A stretch of 64,000 nt of DNA from Streptomyces roseoverticillatus (lineage in GTDB: Bacteria; Actinomycetota; Actinomycetes; Streptomycetales; Streptomycetaceae): positions 1 through 64,000 of the forward strand of contig NZ_JOFL01000038.1 in NCBI RefSeq assembly GCF_000719265.1, given 5' to 3'. Below are positions 43,661 through 52,890 of the stretch, in pieces. The stretch's first letter is position 1. Each line of letters opens with the position of its first letter. The notes under the pieces were generated by a model. It saw nothing but the letters and a program-made list of their open reading frames with translations. It made no database searches and had not been told where the DNA came from. Position numbers and translations under genes: made by a program.

Positions 43661-45813
43661 GATTCCTCCGCGGGGCCGGTGGCGGCGGGGGTGACGACGG
43701 CCAGGACCTGGTCCATCGCGACGGTGGCGCCGGGCGTCACGTCCAGCTCGGCGACGGTGCCGTCGTGCGGGGCGGAGATGACGTGCTCCATCTTCATGGC
43801 CTCCACCACGAGGAGGCTCTGCCCGGCGCTGACGAAGTCGCCCACGCTCGCCTTGACGACGGTGACGGTGCCGGGCATGGGGGCGGTGAGGGTGTCCGCC
43901 CCGGCGGCCCCGGCCCCGCCGGCCGCGCCCTCGACGGGGTCGTGGTCGCGCAGGTGCCAGGCGTCGCCGTCCCGCCCGAGCCAGGTGCCCTCCGGGCCGG
44001 GGACACGGGTGAAGCGGTGGGTGCGGCCGTCCAGTTCGAGGACGACCTCTTCCCCCGCACCACCCCGCCCCTGAGCCGGGGGCAGGCCCCCGGGCCCCCA
44101 GCCCGGCAGCAGCTTCGCGCTGCGGGAAGCGCCGGCCGTGCCGTCGGCTGTGTGCCGACGCTCCCCGGCAGCAGCGGTGGGCACGGCAACCGCACGGAGT
44201 GCCGCCGCCTCCGCATCGCCCACTACGAGCTCCGCGGCGGATGCCGCCCCCCGTACGCGGACCGTCACCGGATCCTCGCCCGGCACCCGGAAGTGGTGGG
44301 GCGTCCAGGCCCGCTCGCCGCCGAGGCGCCAGCCGTCCGGGACCGAGAACGGGTCGACCCAGCCGTCGCGCGGCGGTTCCAGGGCCGCCTGGCTCAGCAG
44401 CGCCCCCGCCGCGTACACCTCGTCCGGGACGGAGGGCCGTACGAGCGAGGCCGCATCCCGGTCGACCAGGCCCGTGTCCAGCGCGCCCGCCACCACGTCC
44501 GGATGCGCCAGGAGGCGACGCAGGAAGCCCGCGTTGGTGTCGACGCCCAGGACGACCGTGTCCGCGAGGGCGGCGCGCAGGCGGCGCAGGGCCGTCGCCC
44601 GGTCCGGGCCGTGGGCGATGACCTTGGCGAGCATGGGGTCGTAGGACGTGCCGACGTCCGTGCCCTCCGACAGGCCCGAGTCGACGCGGACGCCTTCGCC
44701 CGCCGGCTCGCGCAGCAGCCGCACGGTGCCTGCGGACGGCAGGAAGTCGACGCGGGCGCCGTCACCGCTCACGCGCGCGGTCTCGGCGCAGATGCGGGCC
44801 TCGACGGCGTGCCCGGTGAGGGTCACGTCCTCCTGGCGCAGGGTCAGCTCCTCGCCGGCGGCGACGCGGAGCTGCCACTCGACGAGGTCCAGGCCGGTGA
44901 TGAGCTCGGTGACGGGGTGCTCGACCTGGAGACGGGTGTTCATCTCCATGAAGTAGTACGAGGAGGGGTCGTCGCCCGGCACGATGAACTCGACCGTGCC
45001 CGCGCCCGCGTAGCCGCAGGAGCGGGCCGCCTGGACGGCCGCCTCGCCCATGGCGGCGCGCGTGGCCTCGTCGAGGAACGGCGACGGCGCCTCCTCGATG
45101 ATCTTCTGGTGGCGGCGCTGCAGGGAGCACTCGCGCTCGCCCAGGTGGATCACGTGCCCGTGGCCGTCGGCCAGGACCTGGATCTCGATGTGGCGGGGCC
45201 GGTCGACCCAGCGCTCGACGAGCAGGGTGTCGTCGCCGAAGGAGCCGCGGGCCTCGCGCCGGGCGGCGGCGATCTCCTCGCCGAGCAGGGAGGCGTCGCG
45301 GACGAGGCGCATGCCCTTGCCGCCGCCGCCCGCGGAGGGCTTGAGGAGGACGGGCATGCCGATGCCGAGGGCGGCGGCCGCGAGCTCCGCGTCGGTCAGG
45401 CCGCTGCCGGAGGAGCCGGGCACCACGGGCACGCCCGCGGCCTGCACCGTCTCCTTGGCGCGGATCTTGTCGCCCATCAGCTCGATCGCGCCGGCGGGCG
45501 GGCCGATGAAGGCGAGGCCGGCGTCGGTGCAGGCGCGGGCGAAGGCGGCGTTCTCGGCGAGGAAGCCGTAGCCGGGGTGGACGGCCCGGGCGCCCGTGCG
45601 GGCGGCGGCCTCCAGCAGGCGCGGTATCGACAGATAGCTCTCCGCGGCGGCGGCCGGGCCGATCCGCACGGCGGTGTCGGCCTCGCGGACGTGCCGGGCC
45701 TCCGCATCGGCGTCGCTGAACACGGCGACCGAGCGGATGCCGAGCGCGCGCAGCGTACGGATGACCCGTACGGCGATCTCGCCGCGGTTGGCGACAAGGA
45801 CAGTCTCGAACAT
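43657..45813 (-). CDS. Biotin-dependent acyl-CoA carboxylase alpha subunit (methylcrotonyl-CoA type)
   Basis: 718 aa. The N-terminal biotin carboxylase (about 1-445) has ATP-grasp motifs KPSAGGGGKGM and EMNTRLQVEHPVTE. The middle is a BT-like linker with a locally odd, Gly/Ala-rich stretch near residues 560-590. The C-terminal biotinyl domain has the target Lys in VEAMKMEHV. Paired 8 bp from the carboxyltransferase gene. With the HMG-CoA lyase and dehydrogenase it most likely forms 3-methylcrotonyl-CoA carboxylase. Confidence 0.9.
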   Translation of the reverse strand: MFETVLVANRGEIAVRVIRTLRALGIRSVAVFSDADAEARHVREADTAVRIGPAAAAESYLSIPRLLEAAARTGARAVHPGYGFLAENAAFARACTDAGLAFIGPPAGAIELMGDKIRAKETVQAAGVPVVPGSSGSGLTDAELAAAALGIGMPVLLKPSAGGGGKGMRLVRDASLLGEEIAAARREARGSFGDDTLLVERWVDRPRHIEIQVLADGHGHVIHLGERECSLQRRHQKIIEEAPSPFLDEATRAAMGEAAVQAARSCGYAGAGTVEFIVPGDDPSSYYFMEMNTRLQVEHPVTELITGLDLVEWQLRVAAGEELTLRQEDVTLTGHAVEARICAETARVSGDGARVDFLPSAGTVRLLREPAGEGVRVDSGLSEGTDVGTSYDPMLAKVIAHGPDRATALRRLRAALADTVVLGVDTNAGFLRRLLAHPDVVAGALDTGLVDRDAASLVRPSVPDEVYAAGALLSQAALEPPRDGWVDPFSVPDGWRLGGERAWTPHHFRVPGEDPVTVRVRGAASAAELVVGDAEAAALRAVAVPTAAAGERRHTADGTAGASRSAKLLPGWGPGGLPPAQGRGGAGEEVVLELDGRTHRFTRVPGPEGTWLGRDGDAWHLRDHDPVEGAAGGAGAAGADTLTAPMPGTVTVVKASVGDFVSAGQSLLVVEAMKMEHVISAPHDGTVAELDVTPGATVAMDQVLAVVTPAATGPAEES

Positions 45814-45821
45814 GCTCCGCC

Positions 45822-47453
45822 TCACATCCGGAAGACGCCGTAGCCGGGCGCGGTGGGGTCCTTCTCGGGCAGGGGGGCGTTGGCGCAGGCCGTCAGCGCC
45901 AGGCCCAGCACCTGCCGGGTCTCCAGGGGGTCGATGACGCCGTCGTCCCACAGCCGCGCGGTGGCGTAGTAGGCGCTGCCCTGGGTCTCGTACTGCTCGC
46001 GGACGGGAGCGCGGAACGCGTCCTCCTCCTCGGCGCTCCAGCTCTCGCCGCGGGCTTCGAGCTGGTCGCGCTTGACGGTGGCGAGGACGGAGGCCGCCTG
46101 CTCGCCGCCCATGACGGAGATCTTGGCGTTGGGCCACATCCACAGGAAGCGCGGCGAATAGGCCCGGCCGCACATCGAGTAGTTGCCCGCGCCGTAGGAG
46201 CCGCCGATGACGACGGTGAGCTTGGGGACGCGGGCGCAGGCCACGGCCGTGACCATCTTCGCGCCGTGCTTGGCGATGCCGCCCGCCTCGTACTGCCGGC
46301 CGACCATGAAGCCGGAGATGTTCTGCAGGAAGACCAGGGGGATGCCGCGCTGGTCGCACAGCTCGATGAAGTGCGCGCCCTTCTGGGCGGATTCGGAGAA
46401 CAGGATGCCGTTGTTGGCGACGATGCCGACGGGGTGGCCGTGGATCCGGGCGAAGCCGGTCACCAGCGTCTGCCCGAACTCCGCCTTGAACTCGGCGAAC
46501 CGCGAGCCGTCGACGACGCGGGCGATGACCTCGCGCACGTCGTAAGGGGTGCGGGAGTCCACCGGCACGGCGCCGTAGAGCCCCGCGGGGTCGACGGCGG
46601 GCTCCTCGGCAGGCTCGGCCTTCCAGGGGAGCGCGCCCCGTCCGGGCAGGGTGGACACGATCGTGCGGACGATGCGCAGGGCGTGGGCGTCGTCCTCGGC
46701 GAGGTGGTCGGTGACGCCCGACACCTTCGAGTGGACCTCGCCGCCGCCGAGCTCCTCGGCGGTGACGACCTCGCCCGTCGCGGCCTTCACCAGCGGCGGG
46801 CCGCCCAGGAAGATCGTGCCCTGGCCGCGGACGATCACGGCCTCGTCGCTCATGGCCGGGACGTAGGCGCCGCCGGCGGTGCAGGAGCCGAGGACCGCGG
46901 CGATCTGCGGGATGCCCGCGCCGGACATCCGGGCCTGGTTGTAGAAGATCCGGCCGAAGTGGTCGCGGTCGGGGAAGACCTCGTCCTGCATGGGCAGGAA
47001 GGCGCCGCCCGAGTCCACGAGATACAGGCAGGGCAGCCTGTTCTCCAGGGCGATCTCCTGGGCGCGCAGGTGCTTCTTGACCGTCATCGGGTAATACGTG
47101 CCGCCTTTGACTGTGGCGTCGTTGGCGACGATCACCGTCTCGCGGCCGGAGACCCGGCCGATGCCCGCGATCACGCCCGCCGCCGGGGCGGCCCCGCCGT
47201 ACATCCCCTCGGCGGCCAGCGGAGCGAGCTCCAGGAACGGCGAGCCGGGGTCCAGCAGGGCATCCACCCGGTCGCGCGGCAGGAGCTTGCCGCGGGACGT
47301 GTGCCGCTCCCTGGCCCTCGCGCCGCCGCCCAGCCGCGCCGCGGCCAGCCGCTCCCGCAGCTCCGCGGACAGCTCGCGGTGCGCCGCCTCGTTCACCCGC
47401 CAGGCGTCGGACGCCGGATCGGCGGCGCTCCCCAGCGCCGGTGCCTGCTGCAT
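45822..47453 (-). CDS. Acyl-CoA carboxylase beta subunit (methylcrotonyl-CoA carboxyltransferase)
   Basis: 543 aa with two crotonase-fold carboxyltransferase halves. The N-terminal half contains [21 protein letters not shown] and [20 protein letters not shown], typical of MCC-beta. The C-terminal half has [36 protein letters not shown]. The ATG at 47453 has GGGAG upstream and is preferred over 47480, which lacks an RBS. It is the first gene of the four-gene leucine operon, behind a promoter with paired TetR-type operators. Confidence 0.9.
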   Translation of the reverse strand: MQQAPALGSAADPASDAWRVNEAAHRELSAELRERLAAARLGGGARARERHTSRGKLLPRDRVDALLDPGSPFLELAPLAAEGMYGGAAPAAGVIAGIGRVSGRETVIVANDATVKGGTYYPMTVKKHLRAQEIALENRLPCLYLVDSGGAFLPMQDEVFPDRDHFGRIFYNQARMSGAGIPQIAAVLGSCTAGGAYVPAMSDEAVIVRGQGTIFLGGPPLVKAATGEVVTAEELGGGEVHSKVSGVTDHLAEDDAHALRIVRTIVSTLPGRGALPWKAEPAEEPAVDPAGLYGAVPVDSRTPYDVREVIARVVDGSRFAEFKAEFGQTLVTGFARIHGHPVGIVANNGILFSESAQKGAHFIELCDQRGIPLVFLQNISGFMVGRQYEAGGIAKHGAKMVTAVACARVPKLTVVIGGSYGAGNYSMCGRAYSPRFLWMWPNAKISVMGGEQAASVLATVKRDQLEARGESWSAEEEDAFRAPVREQYETQGSAYYATARLWDDGVIDPLETRQVLGLALTACANAPLPEKDPTAPGYGVFRM

Positions 47454-47505
47454 GTACTCGAGCTCCCTTGCTCGGCCCATCGTGCTCGGCCCGTGATCCC
47501 GCTCG

Positions 47506-47521
47506 GTTAATGAGCGTTAAC
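47506..47521. promoter_or_regulatory. Operator site 1 (TetR), leucine operon side
   Basis: GTTAATGAGCGTTAAC: GTTA-N8-TAAC palindrome, 12 of 16 bases identical to the site at 47535-47550. Between the divergent MCC operon and the TetR gene. Confidence 0.7.
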
Positions 47522-47534
47522 ACGTTTCCTTCAG

Positions 47535-47550
47535 GTTAACGACCACTAAC
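47535..47550. promoter_or_regulatory. Operator site 2 (TetR), overlapping the TetR -35
   Basis: GTTAACGACCACTAAC: second GTTA-N8-TAAC palindrome, 29 bp centre to centre from site 1. It covers the TTAACG that serves as the probable -35 for the TetR gene. Confidence 0.7.
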
Positions 47551-47565
47551 GCCGCTGTCTAGAAT
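47536..47565 (+). promoter_or_regulatory. Probable promoter of the TetR gene, leaderless
   Basis: A -35-like TTAACG (47536-47541), 18-bp spacer and TAGAAT (47560-47565) put transcription start at or within a base or two of the GTG at 47573, with no RBS, so the mRNA is probably leaderless. Confidence 0.5.
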
Positions 47566-47572
47566 CACTTTC

Positions 47573-48211
47573 GTGAACGACGCACCAACCCGCACCCCGG
47601 CCCAGGCCGCCCCCACCCGCCGCGAGCAGATCCTCAGCGAGGCGGCCCGGCTCTTCGCCGAGCGCGGCTTCCACGGCGTGGGGGTCGACGAGATAGGGGC
47701 CGCCGTCGGGATCAGCGGCCCCGGCCTCTACCGGCACTTCGCCGGCAAGGACGCGATGCTCGCCGAGCTCCTCGTCGGCATCAGCGAGCGGCTCTTCGCG
47801 GGCGGGCGCCGCCGCGTCATCGACGCCACCTCGGCGGGCGAGGGCCCGGCCGCCGTTCTCGGCTCCCTCATCGACGGCCACATCGACTTCGCCCTGGACG
47901 ACCGGGCGCTGATCACCCTCCACGACCGCGAGCTGGGCCAGCTGCGCGACAGCGACCGCAAGCAGGTGCGCTCGCTCCAGCGGCAGTACGTGGAGCTGTG
48001 GGTCGACGTCGTCCGCCGGCTCCACCCGGACCCGTACGAGGCGGAGGTCCGCGCCGCCGTCCACGCCGTCTTCGGCCTGCTCAACTCCACCCCGCACCTC
48101 GGCCGGCCCGGCGCCCTCCCCGGCCGCGAGGCCACCGCCGCCCTGCTGCGCAGGCTGGCCCACGGGGCGTTCGCGGCGCTGTCGGACGGCGAGCCGCGAC
48201 CGGAGGAGTAG
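47573..48211 (+). CDS. TetR-family regulator of the leucine/acyl-CoA genes
   Basis: A 212-aa protein with an N-terminal TetR HTH (about residues 17-63: ILSEAARLFAERGFHGVGVDEIGAAVGISGPGLYRHFAGKDAML). A helical ligand domain follows, likely for an acyl-CoA. Divergent from the MCC operon with two matching operators between them, it is expected to repress both that operon and itself. GTG start without RBS; likely leaderless. The ligand is not known. An isovaleryl- or methylcrotonyl-CoA is an obvious candidate by position. Confidence 0.88.
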   Translation: MNDAPTRTPAQAAPTRREQILSEAARLFAERGFHGVGVDEIGAAVGISGPGLYRHFAGKDAMLAELLVGISERLFAGGRRRVIDATSAGEGPAAVLGSLIDGHIDFALDDRALITLHDRELGQLRDSDRKQVRSLQRQYVELWVDVVRRLHPDPYEAEVRAAVHAVFGLLNSTPHLGRPGALPGREATAALLRRLAHGAFAALSDGEPRPEE

Positions 48212-48369
48212 CCGGGAGCGCGGCCGCGGACGCGGCCGGGGCGCAGTCACCCGTACGGCTCAGCCGACTCTGGACAGCCCTGGTGACTCCCCGGTAGCTT
48301 CGCCTGAGCAAGCGCTTGGCCAGGCATGAGCCCGGGGTCCCCGGGCCCGCACGAGGGGAATGGCAGCCA

Positions 48370-49527
48370 ATGCGTCGCACGGTGTACAACGAGGACCACG
48401 AAGCCTTCCGCACAACGATCCGCGACTTCATCGCGACCGAGGTCGTGCCCGTCTACGACGAGTGGCGGGACGCCGGCGCCGTCCCGCGCGAGTTCTACAA
48501 GAAGCTCGGCGACCTCGGCGTCTTCGGCATCGAGGTGCCCGAGGAGTACGGCGGCGCGGGCGAGCGCGGCTTCAAGTTCCACGCCGTCATCACCGAGGAG
48601 TGCGCCCGCGCGGGCGTCAGCTTCGGCGGCAGCAGCGTGCACACCGCGCTGTGCCTGCCCTACCTCCTCAAGTACGCCACCGAGGAGCAGAAGCGGCGCT
48701 GGCTGCCGCCCTTCGTCTCCGGCGGCATGATGACCGCCATCGCCATGACCGAGCCCGGCACCGGCTCCGACCTCGCCGGCATGAAGACCACGGCGAAGCT
48801 GTCCGAGGACGGCACGCACTACGTCCTCAACGGCGCCAAGACCTTCATCACCGGCGGCGTCCAGGCCGACCGGGTCCTCGTGTGCGCCCGCACGGCCCCG
48901 CCCGCCCCCGAGGACCGGCGCGCCGGCATCTCCATCCTCGCCGTCGACACCACCTCCGAGGGGTACGCGGTCGGCCGCAAGCTGGAGAAGCTCGGCCTGA
49001 AGACCTCCGACACGGCCGAACTGTCCTTCACCGACGTCAAGGTGCCCGTCGGGGACCTCCTCGGAGAGGAGGGCAAGGCCTTCGGCTACCTGGGACAGAA
49101 CCTGCCGCAGGAGCGGCTCGGCATCGCCGTCGCCGCTTACGCCCAGGCCGCCGCGGCCATCGGGTTCGCCAAGGAGTACGTGCAGGACCGGACGGTCTTC
49201 GGCGCGTCCGTCGCGTCCTTCCAGAACACCAAGTTCGTGCTCGCCGACTGCAAGGCCGACGTCGACGCCATGGAAGCGGTCGTGGACCGCGCCCTGGACG
49301 CCCACGAGACGGGCGAGCTGTCCGCCGCCGACGCCGCCTCCGCCAAGCTCTTCACCACCGAGCGGGCCGCCGTCGTCATCGACAAGTGCCTCCAGCTCCA
49401 CGGCGGTTACGGGTACATGATGGAGTACCCCATCGCCCGCCTCTACGCGGACACCCGCGTCAGCCGCATCTACGGCGGCACCAGCGAGGTCATGCGCACC
49501 ATCATCGCCAAGTCCATGGGCCTGTAA
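48370..49527 (+). CDS. Acyl-CoA dehydrogenase (second copy)
   Basis: A 385-aa FAD enzyme with the two family signatures MTAIAMTEPGTGSDLAGMKT and LQLHGGYGYMMEYPIARLYADTRVSRIYGGTSEVMRTIIAKSMGL. It differs from the 41552 enzyme by a shorter N-terminus and a distinct substrate pocket (GVSFGGSSVHTALCLPYLLKYATEEQ). It is followed 23 bp later by a thioesterase, so the pair probably handles another short or medium acyl-CoA. Start ATG with GAGGGG upstream. Confidence 0.9.
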   Translation: MRRTVYNEDHEAFRTTIRDFIATEVVPVYDEWRDAGAVPREFYKKLGDLGVFGIEVPEEYGGAGERGFKFHAVITEECARAGVSFGGSSVHTALCLPYLLKYATEEQKRRWLPPFVSGGMMTAIAMTEPGTGSDLAGMKTTAKLSEDGTHYVLNGAKTFITGGVQADRVLVCARTAPPAPEDRRAGISILAVDTTSEGYAVGRKLEKLGLKTSDTAELSFTDVKVPVGDLLGEEGKAFGYLGQNLPQERLGIAVAAYAQAAAAIGFAKEYVQDRTVFGASVASFQNTKFVLADCKADVDAMEAVVDRALDAHETGELSAADAASAKLFTTERAAVVIDKCLQLHGGYGYMMEYPIARLYADTRVSRIYGGTSEVMRTIIAKSMGL

Positions 49528-49550
49528 GGCCGGTAAGACCCGGAACTCCA

Positions 49551-50489
49551 ATGAACGAGCCCCTTACTTCCGCTCCGCCCGTACCGGCGGCCGACCCGCA
49601 CACGCCGCTGGACGAGCTCCTCGCCCTCCTCGACCTCGAACCCATCGAGGAGGACATCTTCCGGGGCCGCACCAGTCGCGCCGTCCTCGTGCCGCGCGTC
49701 TTCGGCGGCCAGGTCGCCGCGCAGGCCCTCGTTGCCGCGGGCCGCACCGTCCCCGCCGACCGCCCGCCGCACTCCCTGCACTCCTACTTCCTGCGGCCCG
49801 GCGACCCCGCCGTGCCCATCGTCTACACCGTCGACCGCATCCGCGACGGCGGCTCCTTCACCACGCGCCGCGTGGTGGCCGTCCAGCACGGACAGCCGAT
49901 CTTCCACCTCTCCGCGTCCTTCCAGCGGCACGAGGAGGGACTGGAGCACCAGGAGGGCATGCCGGCCGCACCCGCCCCGGAGACCCTCCCCACGGCCGCG
50001 GAGACGCTGCGCCGCTACGCCCCGCTCCTCGGTGGCCCGGATGTCGTGGACCGCATCCTGGACGCCCGCTCAGCGGTCGACCTGCGGTACGCGGACGAGC
50101 CGCCGTTCGGCAGCGTGGGGGAGCCGCGCGAGCCGAAGTCGCAGGTTTGGTTCCGTACCAACGGCAAACTGGCGGACGATCCCCTGCTCCACATCTGCCT
50201 GGCCACCTACGTCTCCGACATGACGCTCCTCGACTCCGTCCTCCTGGCCCACGGCCGCGGCGGCTGGGCCGTCGGCGACGTCGTCGGCGCGAGCCTGGAC
50301 CACGCGATGTGGTTCCACCGCCCGTTCCGCGCGGACGAATGGCTGCTGTACGACCAGGAGAGCCCGACGTCCCAGGGCGGCCGCGGCCTGGCCCGGGGCC
50401 GCATCTTCACCGAGAGCGGCCAGTTGGCGGTGTCGGTGATCCAGGAGGGTGTGGTGAGGGTCCCCCACGCGCGCATGACCCGCCGGTAA
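49551..50489 (+). CDS. tesB: Acyl-CoA thioesterase II
   Basis: 312 aa, double hotdog fold. The N-terminal hotdog carries VFGGQVAAQALVAAGRTVP and HSLHSYFLRPGD; the C-terminal one carries SLDHAMWFHRPFRADEWLLYDQESPTSQGGRGLARGRIF with the Asp-Thr/Gln catalytic network typical of TesB. It hydrolyses acyl-CoA to free CoA and acid. Probably co-transcribed with the dehydrogenase upstream. Confidence 0.93.
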   Translation: MNEPLTSAPPVPAADPHTPLDELLALLDLEPIEEDIFRGRTSRAVLVPRVFGGQVAAQALVAAGRTVPADRPPHSLHSYFLRPGDPAVPIVYTVDRIRDGGSFTTRRVVAVQHGQPIFHLSASFQRHEEGLEHQEGMPAAPAPETLPTAAETLRRYAPLLGGPDVVDRILDARSAVDLRYADEPPFGSVGEPREPKSQVWFRTNGKLADDPLLHICLATYVSDMTLLDSVLLAHGRGGWAVGDVVGASLDHAMWFHRPFRADEWLLYDQESPTSQGGRGLARGRIFTESGQLAVSVIQEGVVRVPHARMTRR

Positions 50490-50530
50490 CATCGATGAGT
50501 TGACGCAACCGGTGTGAGGGAGGGGCCCGC

Positions 50531-50776
50531 ATGGCACGCGCGGCTGTACGGATGGGAACGGCGCCGAGGATATTGCTGATGGCCGGAGGCGCCGTGAGCG
50601 TCGTCCTCGGCGTCCTTGCGGCCTTCCTCTGGCACAGCCCGCTCATCGAGGCGACGGGAGTGTCCAAGTTGGTGGGCTTCGCCGTCTTCCGGGGCACCGA
50701 AGCCGCCCTGCTCTGGGGCGGCGCATGGCTCTGCGTGCGGGGCTGGAACGGCGGCCCCGGCCCCGCGGAGGGCTAG
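50531..50776 (+). CDS. Small two-helix membrane protein
   Basis: 81 aa with a basic N-terminus and two hydrophobic helices (ILLMAGGAVSVVLGVLAAFLW and LVGFAVFRGTEAALLWGGAWLCV). Not recognised. It starts at an ATG 41 bp after the thioesterase stop and may ride on that transcript. A small conserved Streptomyces membrane protein is the most that can be said. Confidence 0.7.
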   Translation: MARAAVRMGTAPRILLMAGGAVSVVLGVLAAFLWHSPLIEATGVSKLVGFAVFRGTEAALLWGGAWLCVRGWNGGPGPAEG

Positions 50777-50813
50777 CCCCGGGGCCCCGCCGTAACAGGG
50801 CCACAGAGCCCGC

Positions 50814-51611
50814 TCAGGCCTCCGTGAGGAGCCCCGCCACGGCCAGCAGGTACGCCGTCATCGGCTCGTAGAAGCGCGGGTCCCTCACGTGGTCGTCCAT
50901 CGGGACCGCCACCTGCAGCGTGCCCTCCGCCTCCGCGAGGAAGAGCGCCGGGTCGTTGGAGTCCGCGTAGCCCACCGCGTCGATGCCGCGCTGCGCCGCG
51001 CAGCCCGCCCAGCCGTGGTCGGCGACGACCAGGTCCGGCAGCGGGCTGCCCTCCCGCAGCAGGCCGTCGAGGATCGCGGCCATCGGGTTGGGGGAGTGCG
51101 TGTGCCAGAGCGTCGCCCCGCCCTCGTACACCGCCACGTCCGCGAACTGCACGACGCAGCCCTCGTCCGCGGTCAGCCCGCCCGGGATCCGGACGATCTC
51201 GCAGCCCGCCGCGCGCATGGCCGCGGCCGTGGTGCGGTGCGTCTCCAGCAGGGCACCCGGGTGGCCGGTCGCGAAGAGCACGCGCTGCCGGCTCTCCGCC
51301 GCCTTGCCCAGCACGTTCGCCATGCGGTCCAGGCCGTCGGCGGTCAGCTCGGGGTCGATGTGGTCCTGGCCGGCCCGGTGGTTCAGGTCGTCGCTGACGC
51401 CGCAGCGCTCCGCCATGACGGCGAGCACGTCCTGCTCGTCCGTCCAGCGGTCGCCGAGCTCCAGCCCGAGCCAGTAGCGGCGGTCGCCGTTCGCCAGCTT
51501 GCGGTAGTGGTCGAGGTTGTTCTCGCGTGGGGTCGCCACGGCGCCGGCGATGCGCGTACGGACGAGGTGGTCGATCAGTTCGCTGCGGGTCGGTGTCGGC
51601 ATGCCGATCAT
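50814..51611 (-). CDS. Conserved actinobacterial phosphatase-like protein
   Basis: 265 aa, of a type usually annotated simply as phosphatase in Streptomyces. Conserved-looking segments are RVLFATGHPGALLETHRTTAAAMRAAGCEI, WHTHSPNPMAAIL and LPDLVVADHGWAGCAAQRGIDAVGYADSNDPALFLAEAEG. The last resembles the metal-binding region of DUF89/4392-like proteins. The true substrate is unknown. ATG at 51611 has GGGGGAG 5 bases upstream. Divergent from the agmatinase gene. Confidence 0.65.
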   Translation of the reverse strand: MIGMPTPTRSELIDHLVRTRIAGAVATPRENNLDHYRKLANGDRRYWLGLELGDRWTDEQDVLAVMAERCGVSDDLNHRAGQDHIDPELTADGLDRMANVLGKAAESRQRVLFATGHPGALLETHRTTAAAMRAAGCEIVRIPGGLTADEGCVVQFADVAVYEGGATLWHTHSPNPMAAILDGLLREGSPLPDLVVADHGWAGCAAQRGIDAVGYADSNDPALFLAEAEGTLQVAVPMDDHVRDPRFYEPMTAYLLAVAGLLTEA

Positions 51612-51783
51612 TGTCTCCCCCGATCACTGCGGTGCTGGACGCGGTGTCCATATGGAGGGCCCGGATCCACTGATACGTACATGTGCGGATCCCGCCGCCC
51701 TGCCTACCCTCGGGTACGTCCACCGCAGCCGCCCCGACGTTGGTTCGACCGTAACGCGTCCGTGATTCGAGAGGCTCCCCAGC

Positions 51784-52755
51784 ATGAGCACCCCCGCCCC
51801 CCGTGAACCGCGCGGCCCCGTCGACTCCTCCCGCATCCCGCGCTACGCAGGCCCCGCGACCTTCGCCCGCCTGCCCCGCCTGGACGAGGTCGGCACGGCG
51901 GACGTGGCCGTCGTCGGCGTGCCCTTCGACACCGGCGTCTCCTACCGGCCCGGCGCCCGCTTCGGCGGCAACGCCATCCGCGAGGCCTCCCGCCTGCTGC
52001 GCCCGTACAACCCGGCCCAGGACGCCTCGCCCTTCGCCCTCGCGCAGGTCGCCGACGCCGGCGACATCGCCGCGAACCCGTTCAACATCGACGAGGCCGT
52101 CGAGACCATCGAGGCCGCCGCGGACGACATCCTCGGCACCGGCGCCCGCATGATGACCCTGGGCGGCGACCACACCATCGCCCTGCCCCTGCTGCGCTCG
52201 GTCGCCAAGAAGCACGGCCCCGTCGCCCTGCTGCACTTCGACGCGCACCTCGACACCTGGGACACCTACTTCGGCGCCGAGTACACCCACGGCACGCCGT
52301 TCCGCCGGGCCGTCGAGGAGGGCATCCTCGACACCGAGGCGCTGTCCCACGTCGGCACGCGCGGCCCGCTGTACGGCAAGAAGGACCTGACGGACGACGA
52401 GAAGATGGGCTTCGGCATCGTCACCTCCGCCGACGTCATGCGCCGCGGCGTCGACGAGATCGCCGACCAGCTGCGCCAGCGCGTCGGCGACCGCCCGCTG
52501 TACATCTCCATCGACATCGACGTCCTGGACCCGGCCCACGCCCCCGGCACCGGCACCCCGGAGGCCGGCGGCCTGACCTCCCGCGAGCTGCTGGAGATCC
52601 TGCGCGGCCTGTCCTCCTGCAACCTGGTCTCCGCCGACCTGGTCGAGGTCGCCCCGGCCTACGACCACGCCGAGATCACGTCGGTCGCCGCGTCCCACGC
52701 GGCGTACGAGCTGACGACGATCATGTCGCGGCAGATCGCCGCCTCGCGCGGCTGA
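51784..52755 (+). CDS. speB: Agmatinase / guanidinobutyrase (ureohydrolase)
   Basis: A 323-aa arginase-family Mn enzyme. Metal ligands are in [11 protein letters not shown] (His), [12 protein letters not shown] (Asp, His, Asp) and [19 protein letters not shown] (Asp, Asp), all present. [32 protein letters not shown] fits the agmatinase/guanidinobutyrase subgroup better than arginase. The product is putrescine or GABA plus urea; which one cannot be decided from sequence. A terminator follows. Confidence 0.9.
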   Translation: MSTPAPREPRGPVDSSRIPRYAGPATFARLPRLDEVGTADVAVVGVPFDTGVSYRPGARFGGNAIREASRLLRPYNPAQDASPFALAQVADAGDIAANPFNIDEAVETIEAAADDILGTGARMMTLGGDHTIALPLLRSVAKKHGPVALLHFDAHLDTWDTYFGAEYTHGTPFRRAVEEGILDTEALSHVGTRGPLYGKKDLTDDEKMGFGIVTSADVMRRGVDEIADQLRQRVGDRPLYISIDIDVLDPAHAPGTGTPEAGGLTSRELLEILRGLSSCNLVSADLVEVAPAYDHAEITSVAASHAAYELTTIMSRQIAASRG

Positions 52756-52772
52756 CGCGACCCCTTCCCGGA

Positions 52773-52808
52773 GCGCCGGGCAGGCCGGGAGACCGGCCCG
52801 CCCGGCGC
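52773..52808 (+). terminator. Terminator after the ureohydrolase
   Basis: GCGCCGGGC-A-GGCCGG pairs with CCGGCC-C-GCCCGGCGC around a 4-nt loop with one internal mismatch, 17 bp after the stop. Confidence 0.8.
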
Positions 52809-52890
52809 TTTCCGCTTCGGGGGCCCGTACGGCCGCGTCAAAGGTGCGTCAGCCCGGACCCGCCGCCCGACAAGGCCGCGTAAGGATCCG

